Source of the DNA: Nemopilema nomurai
Lineage: Eukaryota; Cnidaria; Scyphozoa; Rhizostomeae; Rhizostomatidae
Length of the DNA: 64,000 bases
Reading direction: 5' to 3'
Assembly: GCA_003864495.1 (NCBI GenBank)
Contig: ML133389.1
Location: 1,054,001-1,118,000 of the forward strand
Numbering within the stretch: the stretch's first letter is position 1; each line of letters opens with the position of its first letter. A model generated the notes under the pieces. It was not told the DNA's origin, ran no database searches, and saw only the letters and a list, made by a program, of their open reading frames with translations. A program made the position numbers and the translations under genes. Positions 1-11,800 of the stretch are shown here, piece by piece.

Positions 1-316
1 ACTTCTACTATAACCGTCTTCTGCCCTCTTAATGCAGTCTTTTCTAAGGAAGGGGCCCCCTTTGAGGAAACGACCCTGGCCCCAGGTCTCCTGCCCTCTT
101 AATGCAGTCTTGTCTAAGGGAGGGGCCTCCTTTGAGAAACGACCCTGGCCCCAGGTCTCCTGCCCTCTTAATGCAGTCTTCTCTAAGGGAGGGGCCTCCT
201 TAAGGAAACGACCCTGGCCCCAGATCTCCTGCCCTCTTAATGCAGTCTTCTCCAAGGGAGGGCCCCCCTTAAAGAAATGACTCGCCCAAGGTCTCCTGCC
301 CTCTTAATGCAGAATT
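1..316. repeat. Tandem minisatellite, ~69-bp unit
   Basis: A unit containing CTCTTAATGCAGTCTT recurs with ATGCAG at 32, 102, 171, 240 and 307, giving spacings of 70, 69, 69 and 67 bp. The array runs off the left edge of the window, so its full length is unknown. The open frame of about 80 codons across it is a by-product of the repeat. Confidence 0.9.
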
Positions 317-2843
317 ATCCAAGGGAGGCCTACGTGTCCATGCAGGAAAATACTAGTGATCTGTGGTTGTATGTCGTGCAAATTGACTGTTATCCCTAAA
401 TTAAGCAACTGATTCTCCTGAAGGCGTTAATCTCAGGTTTCTGTCAAGGCTCATTCATTCATTGAGAATCCAGAATTATCACCCAGCTTCTGGTCTTGTA
501 CCTCTGTTCTCAATAGATTTGGCGCCTTGATCCAACGGGAATCCTCTGAGTCCCCTGCGCCTCATCGACAAAGAGAACTGGGATCGCATGGGATTCTGTG
601 CTTCGAGTTGTATGCCCTGTGGATTTGATTGCTGCTGTAAATATCCATGCGAAAACTGAACAATCAAATATTGGATTAAAGATCGGAACGTGGCTGCGTG
701 CCCTTGCTGAAATCCAGGCGATTTGTATCCAAGGCCCTAATAGCAACCTAAATGTCTCAAACTATATTTTCACGGGTGGAAATGACCTCAACGGTAGAGA
801 CTTGAAGCTGCCATTGCAGAAAACTCTCTGAACAGGCCGTTTTCATCTTCTGATTCTGCGTCCATTATGGGGTTTAATCCTGTCCTGGGGACAAGTCTCC
901 CTGTTTTCTATCATTTGGCGGCGTTCTTTGAAGGGGAAAAGAATGAAAATTTTTCCTTTTGCGTGATCCCTGTTCAAACTAACCCTCGTAAGAACCCTCA
1001 CAATTTTTGACGGATGTACGCACTGGAACGGGCGAAGAAAACTGTATTCAAGAAGATCAAAGACGTTTTGTAACTAAATTCCTGTGGCTCTCTTATCTTG
1101 GGCACCAATTCCCTTATCCCTCTTAAATCTTCAAATTTTAACAATGCGTCCGACATTTATTGTAATCTTTTATACTCTAGATTGTAATCATTGTTTTATA
1201 TATGTAACTATTCATTTTGAATCACTTTTCATTCTGAATTAAGTCGGTCTAAGTTAGCTTGTACAGAAATTGTACATTGATGGCTATACTATACCGGCCT
1301 ACTGTAAATAAATTGCTTATTATTATTTACTTTGTTTATCGTTTGGAAACGGGATCAGTATCCTAAAATCTTGTCCAGGCTCAGATCATGGCATCAGATT
1401 CCTCTTTGGATGGAAAGCGTTCCCCCCAGTTATGCCCCCAGTTAAGCATCCAGTTATGCCCCCAGTTATGCCCCAGCTATGCCCCCAGTACTCAAGTGTC
1501 GCATTCTGATTCGTTGCCACCAGATCACAGCATTGGGAAAAGGTAGATGGGACACTGGGCAGGCGCAGTTTTTTGTAAAGCAGCCAGACACAGTTTTTGC
1601 AGAGTTTGAAAGCGAGGTTAACCAGGCTCTTAAAAGAGATAACTATTGTGATCTCAGCGCGAAAGGTTAATCATGTCAAACTGCAGTATTCTTGCAAAAC
1701 AATACTAAAATGGGCGCCAACCCGAGCATTCAGTCTGCCTCTATTCTGTGACCAGGTCTCTCCCTCGATCACTGTCTGCATCAAGCCCTGATGTTAGGCC
1801 AGTCCGTCGCCATCTTACACTGCGCTATGCAAGCCTTTATCGTCACTGCTTTTGTGCAAATATGAACATTTCTAGCGCTTCGAAAAGCATATCTAAATGC
1901 CAAGAATCAGTGCCGCTCTACTTTCTGCCGCGGTGGTCCACTTTCTGCCGTGTTTGTCCACGTTTTGCCGCGTTGGTCCACTTTCTTCCGTGTCTATTCA
2001 CGTTCCGCCACGGCGGTGCATTTTTGATGTGACCATTCACGTTTCGCCAGGCCTCTTCATTCTTTGCCATGGTGGTCCACGTTTTGCCGCGTTGGTCCAC
2101 TTTCTGCCTTGACAATCCACGTTCCGCCATGCCGCTTCATTCTATGCCGTGTTTGTCCACGTTTTGCCGCGTTGGTCCACTTTCTGCCCGATGTTTTATG
2201 TTAGGCCCCAAACTACGGTATTTGTCATGCATGGTAACTACCTTAATGCAATGCTAAACACTTTCTTTTCACTGCTTCTCTGATAAAGTAGAGTGTAGAA
2301 ATGCTAGTTGAATGGGATTTTCATTCTTTCGCCCCGAGCTCTAACCAGCGAGCAAATCTTCTCAACAGTGCCGCAAACCAACCAAGAATAATGAGCCTTA
2401 TATAGTGTCGAGTTGTCAGCCAATCACACTCATGTATTGGACGAAACAAAAGGCCTTTGTATGATGTTATCCAATCACATTTCTGCACGCTTGGCCTACG
2501 CAAGTATGTCCCGAGGATCTGATTACTTTAGGAACAGGCAAAAAATTGATTCCTAATCGTCTTTGGGTTTTGGTTTGGAAAAAGGTTTTACGCGTTCGCT
2601 GTTTGCCAAAGGTCCTTCAAGCTTTTTAAAGATTAACCCAGCTCGAAGGTGTGGTTGCAACGGTTGGGCTGCTTTTTCGCCAATTTCGAATTCCATGTTA
2701 TCAGTCTAAACGCCCAAATGAGAATTTTCCACGTGCTTAATGTAACATGCTACCTTCAATTTATGCACAATTAGTTATCATGGCATCAATTACTCTGCGA
2801 ACTCCTTATAATTTGAGCTAATGATTCATAACTTATTTTTCAG
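317..2843. other. Upstream intron or intergenic stretch of the SLC6 gene
   Basis: No recognisable exon is seen here; in particular there is no SLC6 TM1 exon (the W-R-F-P-Y type motif), so the preceding exon of the transporter lies off the left edge. A short array of a CCCCCAGTTATG-type unit occupies about 1423-1490. A degenerate array of a GTTTTGCCGCGTTGGTCCAC-type unit occupies about 1915-2190. An AT-rich segment near 1300-1330 carries AATAAA followed by TTATTATTATT, which resembles the 3' tail of a retroposed element but is not diagnostic. A frame at 550-831 has no family I recognise. Confidence 0.6.
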
Positions 2844-5800
2844 GTGCTTTTCTAATCCCATACGCCATTTCGCTAATATGCATTGGAATCCCCATATTCT
2901 TCCTGGAACTCACCATCGGACAGCGCCTCCGCAAGGGCCCTCTTGGTGTGTGGAACTCAATATCCCCGTATTTCAGTGGCCTGGGACTGAGTGCTGTTGT
3001 TGTTTCCTTTCTGGTTGGTGTTTACTATAACATGTTGGTGGCCTGGTGCTTGTACTACTTCTTCATTTCGTTCGCGAAAACGCCGCCTTTTGCTGTGTGT
3101 CCCAAGGTCAACGGAGTCGCGGTCGAAGAATGCCGAAAAGCCGGAGCCACGTCGTATTACTGGTACGTAGCTAGCGCTTCAGTTACCTAACAATAAAATC
3201 CCGCGGCAGATATGCGGGCGTTTCTGGTCTCGCGGGAAGTGGCAGGTCTGCGGGAGTTCGGGGATCTGCGGGAGTTCGGGGATCTGCGGGAGTTCGGGGA
3301 TCTGCGGGAGTTCGGGGATCTGCGGGAGTTCGGGGATCTGCGGGAGTTCGGGGATCTGCGGGAGTTCGGGGATCTGCGGGAGTTCGGGGATGCAAGCGAT
3401 TTGCCATTCTTCGGCATTAACGGAAATTCTTTAAACGCGGGGTTACACGGGAAGAGTCAGTAATTGTCATATAAGCGAGCGACTGATTTGCAAGCAGTGA
3501 TTTTTTTATGTGTAGCGCAATTTTATATTATTAAAGAGTAGCGCAATTTAGCCCAGTAGTTTCGCATTGGTTAAAAAGAATTTACACCAAGCCAGACCTT
3601 GAAAAATGAACAGTTACGTAAGAATTGTGTCTCATAAGAGATGTGTCGCATCAGCCATAGAACAATGAATTTGCAACGTATTTAACAAGTTTGTGAAAGT
3701 TGCAGTGGTTTTGTGATGCTCTAATGGCAAATACAGTTATGGGAATTTGATAATGGGAATATGACATTATCAAATCGCCACTGAGATATGCGCACCCTTA
3801 CACGCAACCCCCTGAAATTGCTGCAGATTCCTCAACAGTTTCGTGTTATTACAGGTACAGAACAACACTAGAAACTACAGGCAGTATCGATGACGGGGGT
3901 GGGATGAATTGGAAGTTAGTCGGTTGTCTTGTTGGTGCTTGGGTGTTGCTGTTTGTGATCGTGTTTCGTGGTGTCCAGTCCGTAGGCAAGGTAAGGCTGA
4001 CTTTATGTTTCGACTAACGCGTGCTTGTACGGGGGCGCATGTTGTATTCATGTTGCTTTACTCTTGTGTGCTTAATTTTAGGGGAGGGTCATATTGCATT
4101 TTTCATTTTATTCCCCCCCCCAATTTTAGATGCTTATTTACTATTTTCCCTGCAGTTCATTTTATTATGACCCCTCCGCTTTTCGAAAATCCAGGAAAAT
4201 GTCCACCCTCCCTCTTTATTCGACCCCCCCCCCCTCTTAAAATTAAGCATAAAAGAGTAAGTATTCAATGACGTCACGTTTATGACATCCCGGTTTATAA
4301 CGTGTTTTGTAAACTTCAAACCGTGGACTGGACTATGCAGAATTCAGAGAGAAAACATCTTTTTATATCAATTAAACTTTAATATAATAACCGAAATCAC
4401 TTTTACATTACTGCGTGTTCCAATCTCTCTCGTCCTACTCCAATCTAATCTTATTTGTTGCTGACGTGCTGTGTTGTAATTGGCGGCCGCTGCGCAGTAC
4501 CACGTGACGCAAACCTTACAACAACGTGAAACTGTTATGAAGCTACGTGTATAATGCTTCATGTATTTGTGGCGTCAAGTAGAAGTATTTCAACATTTTA
4601 TTATTTTTTCCTACATGCTTTTTTGTCACTTTGTTTTTATTTGATTGGCGTTCAAAATGAGCTGATTTTAAAACGTGCTTAAGGGAGCAATGAGCTTAAA
4701 TTTTGCAAAGGCCAAGCCATTTATCCGCACTGCCCCCTCTCTTTTGACGATTGCACAGGGGAGCCATCGTAGCTTGATCGCAAAGTGCAAGGAACCTGTT
4801 GAATGAGAGAGGACTGCCCACACCAGGAGGGCCAGTGCGGATAAATGGCTTGGCCTCGAGTGCTTGCTTGAAATTATGACCCGATAGCTCAGTTGGTAGA
4901 GCACTTGACGTACAAAGTCAAGGGTCGTGAGTTCGAGTGCCGCTCGGGTCGGTTATTTTTCCGCACTCTCTATGATCCTACATAATATTTAGTACTGCAT
5001 GTGGAGCATCCGAGGCATAGTTCAGACTCTGTGCCCGTGTTTTCAGAGTACCTGGTCTGTTTCATCGACTTTCGTTACCAACTTTTGCTTCCCATTGACA
5101 TTGGTACTTGGAAGTTTCAGGAAGAGGCTGGTCTCGACCTGTCCATCATTCAAGCTCCTGTTACATGGAATTATAGTATCAGTTGTGTTTATTTTGGCAC
5201 GCAAGGAGTTGCTCAATTTATTTATTTTGTATTTATTTCTACCTTGCTTTCGAAGGTAGTTTTTAGGACACTGAGAAGCTTTCTGTTTATCGAGCAGTGT
5301 CCTGGTCCTTCCTCTCGATGTGACCACACCTCGTGATTCCTTATGCCTGGAATTACAGAGAGCTGGCACCTCTCCTCACTCTGGGTAAAAGTTTGGTCAT
5401 GGCAAGGGCTCGAACCACGGACCCTTGGGTCCATAGTCAGCGCCTCTAACCACTGAGCCATCCTCGCACCGCAGGATCGCACCATCGATGCCGTCTCTGA
5501 ATCCCTGTCAGCCGATCCACAGCTCTCTCGGTGTATTTGAATCCCTGCTGAGAAGATTCAATGCCTTTGATGCCAGGATTCCAATCAAAATAGTTCATCA
5601 AGCCTTGCCAAGCTAACGATGTAACCTGTAATTAGAAATACAGTAATGCAGTGGCAATACCAAAATCGTTCTTATTTAATGACTGCTCTCTCGACTAGAT
5701 ATAATCCAATTTTCCAGCTGTCTGCCCAAATTCCCTTTCATGTGGGTTCTTTCCATCTCTTTTCCCTCATTTACCTATATTATGATGTCACAATGACCAC

Positions 5801-8800
5801 GGAAACCTCTGGCTGGAAAAAATTGATTGAAAATGGTGGAAATTGGCCAAGATATAACCACACGCGAGGCTCCATCTCTTCCAAATCATAATTAACGGCT
5901 TAATCTATCTTCTAGCTTCCAGCAGTCTTTGCGTCAGACAGAGCATTATGATGCCTTCAAGCTGTTCCTTTTTAATGACGCTGGAATGTGTGAACCTTTA
6001 AAAAGGAGATTTTATGACGCTTGATTTGGGCATGCAGGGTGATAAAAGTGGCAAGAAGGAGCTAATACTGGCACATAATGCTGTTGTGACTACATTATTG
6101 TAATTTGACTTAAAAGGAAGTCATGTCTTCTCTTCTTCCAGATTCTATGTACCAATGCACTGCAGAAAGCAATCCTGTATAATCCAGTCATCCAGTGTAA
6201 TCTAATGCAATCCACTGCAATCTAGTGCAATCTAATGTAATCTAGTGTAATCCACTGTAATCCAGTAATGCCTGTTTACACCATACCATACTCATTCCCT
6301 ATGAGAACGAGACACAATAGTGAACGTTTTTTCTCCTACACAGATTCTGTTTCACTTCAATACTGACTTACTCTCTATTCAGGTGACAGCGTTCGCAGTC
6401 AAATTCGAAGTCAGATGGAATAGGTGTCAGATCTATTTTTCATTGAATTTTCATTGCTATTTTAGGCCGTCTACTTCACTGCCTTGTTCCCCTATGTTGT
6501 GCTTATCATTTTCTTCATTCGTGGTGTAACCTTGGAAGGCGCCGGCGCAGGGGTCAAACACATGTTCACCCCAGACGTAAGTGAGATTATGATACTTCTC
6601 TTATGCTCTTATGTTATAATTGCTACTTCTCTTTAACTTTTTGTTGGAATTTTCAAATATAATTGCTTTATTTGTAATTGAGTTTTTTGATTGTCTCTTC
6701 GTTATAATTTTCTGTTGGCAGTTTTAAATTTAACTGTTCTATTTGATGTTAAAGTTTTTGATTGTCTTTTCATTATAATATTCTGTTCGAACTTTCAAAT
6801 ACAATCGTTTTATTTGATAATAGAATTTTCAGTTGCCTTTTCAGTACAATTTTTTTCCGGCATTTTCAAATATAAATTTAGGCCAACGCTACCCGTAAGA
6901 AGAACAACTTTGCATAAGCCGTTTAATTTATTTTGATTTTATTCCAGTTCAACCACTTGAAGAAACCAGAAGTTTGGCTAGAGGCCTCGACGCAAATCTT
7001 CTATTCGCTTGGTCTGGCTTTTGGCGGCCTAATCGCCATGGCTAGCTACAACCCTATCAATAACAATGTACTGCGCGATGCTGTTATGGTGTCAAGTATA
7101 AACTGCGGAACGTCGATTTTCGCCAGCATAGTTATTTTCTGCATTCTGGGATTCAAGGTGTGTGACGTCACTTCCGGTAGCTTTTGCTGCTGAAAAGAAA
7201 TTACTCACTTGTAAAAGTTGGCCATTTTCAAATACAAAATTTCAAGAGCCCAACGTTTGCATACTCTGAGGAGTGTCGGACGAAAAAATTACTCTAAGTA
7301 TGCCAAAACTAGTTCCTCTTCTTCTAGCCATTGTGAAGTTTTGTACCACAAAGCACTTGTACACATAAATCTATCTATTCCTAGGCCACGAAAAACTACA
7401 ACCTTTGCCTGTCCCAATTAGCATCCATCACACCTACCAACAGCACAATAGTCAACGTGACAGCAACGACGGTCTCAACGATGATGTCAACGGTCACTGG
7501 AGCCACAACTGAAGCGCCACTGAGTTGCAGCTTACAGAAGGAACTCAACAATGTAAGGACAGCAGTCTTGTAATATGACGTCAATCCGGATTAGCTGGTC
7601 CAGTGCAGGCAACTCTAATCCGGATTACCTCACCAATCAACGCTAATCCAGATTGCTCTAACCGAGTTGCAAAAATATCTTTCACTCTGAAAGAGCATTT
7701 TTAAGTATTCACGATTGAAATGATAACGATAAGTAGAGAATTTAACGTGCTATAATCCGGATTGCTTAAAAAGGACTCTCTAAACCAAGTAGAAATCATA
7801 TATTAATGAAACCCTTGTTTTCAGGTCGCGCAGGGACCAGGCCTAACATTTATTGCCTTTACGGAGGCGATTTCATGGATGGACGTGAAGCCGCTGTGGA
7901 GTCTCATGTTCTTCCTTATGTTAATGACCCTTGGCATGGGCAGTATGATTGGAACGTTTGAATGTGTCCGAACAACCATAGTCGATCTGCAGATTATCCC
8001 ACTTCGAAGCGAGATCATAACAGGTAAGATTGAAACTGAATTTTTGGGGTCCCTTTACTTTTGGCGCATTTGTTTTGTGCTTAAGGAAGAAGCAGTTTTT
8101 ACACGAACAAAAGGAATAATTGTTTTCTGCTTGGAAACAGTTGACTTCTGTATCAAAGAAGGGAGCTTGTGAGCCTTTTACCAAGCCAACTGAATCAGCC
8201 CAATCAATTAATCAATCAGTCAGTCAGTCAATCAGTCAATCAGTCAATCAGTCAGTCGTTATTCTGGCTTAATCTGCCCGCTTTGACAGTCACTTTTTGA
8301 ATTCGAAAAACTTTCTGATCATTCGAAGAAAAAGGTTCAATTCTGAGATCGATTTCTTAACCTTTGAAAAACATAGGAGTTGTTGCCAAAGCTTTTTTTA
8401 AAGGGCGTTTTCTATCATGAAGTTGTTTATACTTACTTTGATTTATCGATTGACCCTGAAGCAGAAATTGCATTGTTTTCAATCCTTTGTGGATTCGACC
8501 AGAACGAGGATACAACAGCGTCATTGACTTTTTGACATGTAATATATTCCAAAATGACTCGAACGAAATAACATTTACGGGGTATTGTTATTTTCGTAAA
8601 CGTTTCATCAAAATATTTACAAAACAGCCATCCAAGGTCATTTTTTCTTAGTGTTCGTTTCGTCTCTTTATTATTTCTGCCAGGTCATCGAGGCCTGCCT
8701 CGTTTCGACCTGGGTGCGCAAGAGGCAAGCAGTGTGGCTGTGTTTCCAAGTTCTACTCATGGCTTAAGCAAACTGTTCAAGCAAACTGTTTTTCTCGCTT

Positions 8801-11800
8801 CCCAGTCTGGGTCAAACATCCTGCATCCGCTGTTTTTGTTTGGTTTGAAAATGATTTCGATTCTATTGAGATGATTTGAAACAAGGCTAAAAGTATCTTT
8901 GTATTTTAAAGCTCCTCATCCGAAATAATTTCCATCCATTCTTTTTTGTAATTTTTCCTTTTTTTAGCTTTTGAATTTATTTTCCTCGTAACGTTGACAG
9001 TGGACCGTTTAAAAATTGTTTTCTCTTTGTGGATAAATTATTACAGGCTACCCACTTTAGATGTCTTTTTATAATAGTTCCCATCCAAAATGAATCCCCA
9101 ATTCATCAGATATCGTCATTCTTATCAGTCAATTGACTCTACTTCTAAAATCAGTTCTCCAATTGAGGCACCTTGCCGTAAATCCTCGAATAAGCCTATT
9201 TATTTTTGACATTTTTGGGTGGGGGCTTATTCGAGGTGGGGGCTTATTCGAGGTGGGGGCTTATTCGAGGTGGGGGCTTATTCGAGGTGGGGGCTTATTC
9301 GAGGGGGGCTTATAAAATTTCCTGAAACATGCCACATAAAAAGACAATTTTTGAATTTTTTTTCTTTTCACAATATCGAAAATAACCCAAGTATAAAGTA
9401 ACATTTGATTAAATTATTAACAAAAACATAAATTTTTATGGTAATTCACTAAGAAATGCCAAAGGCAAAAATCTACAAATCGAGGGGGGCTTATTTAAAG
9501 TTTGTAGTTCTAGAGTGAGGGCTTATTCGAGGGGGGGGGGGGGCTTTTTCGAGGGAGGTGTACTACAATCATTCACGTGTTTTTGTCGAATCGTGTCTGC
9601 AGCCCTTCTGATTTCCCAACGACGGGTATATACTCAGCTTCACATGACTAAATAAGCTTTTGGGAGCCACGTCTTTTGGAGTCCTTGCCATTTCCAAAAC
9701 TGCATTTTAGCGGTGATGTGGTTATTTGAGCAGCTGCTTTGTTTAGTATAATGAAGTATAATCTGCGAAGGATAATTTGTTTAGTATAATCTGCGAAGGA
9801 CCCCCCAAAGACTGCTGGATATTTTAAGGGTTAGCAGATCTTTCTGGGAAGTTTGAGCCTGGACGATTGATAGCTTGGGCCTTTGGTCTTGACTGAAATT
9901 GTTTAATTGTTCAATTGACTGAAATTGTTTAATTGTTTAATTGAAGGAAAATCGTCAGTTGAAATTAAACTTACAAATGAGGTGCTTGAGATTCAACCGC
10001 CCTACTGCTTTAGCCTCATGTTGATTTCCCGCCGCGGTTTCAAAAATGACGGCTCATTTTGACATGTAATATATTCCAAAATGACTCGAACGAAATAACA
10101 TTTACGGGGTGTTGCAATTTTCGTAATTATTATTTCATTCCTTCGTTCTAGCACTCCTTTGCTTCCTCTCGTGCGCCTTCGGGCTGCTCTTCTGTCAAAG
10201 GTCCGGCGAATATTGGCTGCAAATGTTCGATTCCTACGCTGGAACTGTCGGTTTACTCATTATCGGATTCTTCGAGATTGTTCTCGTCTGCTACGTGTAT
10301 GGCTACGATAGGTAATCCCCTTTTCAGTGCTTTTATCATAATCAATTTTTAAATGATTGGCAAAATTGAACAATCCGGAGAGGTACCATGTTTTGCTAGA
10401 TGTCATATATTTAGTAGAGCGTTCCCTGACCCTAACCGACCTGTGATTCGTTGGTGCAGTCAAAAAAATCCTCGACGTGTATGACATGAGATTAATCAGA
10501 TTATCCTCTCCGGATTGTCCGATTTCGCCAGATGATTTAGGTAGCCTTTCAAGGGATGGTCATTCATTCCGTATTGCTATTTTCAATAAGTCTACCGGTA
10601 ATTCCAAGGCCCTAGTGGTACTACACGTTTTCTTTATAAGAAACCTAGCTTGGGTCCTAGTACTAAAAGTTTTTTATTTTTTCACTAGTTTCTAGTACTA
10701 AAAGTTTCTTATTTTTAGACAAGGATTTAACATCAAATTTGCCCCTTTCCTTGCATATTAATTGTATTAAATTTTATGACACAACAGTAAGGTTTGATAT
10801 CGTATCTCTTGTTCATTATACTTATGGAAAGAGCTCATAGCAAATTTAAATCAAGCCAAAATGGATTGTTAACGTATTATTTTCCGGCTCAGAAAGTCAT
10901 CTTATTTTTTTGGAGTTTATAATATTTTTGGAGTCATCTTATAATTACTTAAAGTATTTATTAGATCTAAAAGTTTTTAAATTTTTGGGGCCCTAGTACT
11001 AGGTTTCTTATAAATCGGTTTCTTATAAAGAAACGTGTGAACTAATGCCAGTTATGTTATGTCATGTTATATGTTATGTCAATGTTATTTTCTGTCAAGT
11101 TATATTACATTATTTTATGTTGTATCTTTATATGTTATGTTATATGTGATGTCATGCTATTTTATGTCCTGTCTTGTTATGTTCTGTCTTGTTATGTACT
11201 GTCATGTTCTGTCATGTACTGTCATGTACTGTCATGTACTGTCGTTTTGAGTCACTATGTTGTATTATGTTATGTTATTTAATGTCATATCATGTTGTAT
11301 TGTGTTATGTTGATTTTTCTCATTTTATCCATAATATCGCCTAGGCCTTAAAAGCACATTAAGTTTGCTGGGTAGGTTTCCCCTCTAGACAACCCTTCCT
11401 AGACACGTCACTGCAAAATTATCACATTGACGTCAGTAGAAAAAGCATTTTTAAAGGCTACGCAATTACTCGGCCTAACAGGATGGCTTAAAGACCGCAA
11501 GGCGAGACACCAACCCCATAACACACAGAGACACAATATACTATGGTCTATAACGTAACGCCCCATATACGTTATCAAAGGCAGGATTAACCCTTATCTC
11601 TATGTATATTGTTAATCCTTTAACTTTATGTATATTTAACTTTCCCATGTGAAGAATTACCGATGTGGCAAAAGCGGAACGTCTAAGAAATTGTATTTAT
11701 ATATTAATATAAATACGAAATTATATATATAAATAAATATTATAAATAAGTATGTATAAATGCGAAGTAAAAATGTGCAAGTGCTTTTTAGCTTCATGGA

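Noticed and set aside
598..831. 77-codon frame near the window start
   Set aside because: It lacks an ATG at the frame start, has no homology and is not in phase with any SLC6 exon.
3183..3463. ORFs on both strands with REFGDL or NSRRSP repeats
   Set aside because: An 18-bp array keeps frames open automatically; it lies in an intron of the SLC6 gene.
4878..4950. Functional tRNA gene
   Set aside because: Anticodon loop is too long or gives ACA, the T stem has two mismatches, and a sibling copy shares long flanking sequence: a SINE head, not a gene.
8692..8870. Alternative SLC6 exon after the acceptor TTTCTGCCAG
   Set aside because: It can be read in phase for about 60 codons, but it would break the TM8-TM9 connection, has no family resemblance and ends in a stop; the conserved exon is at 10152.
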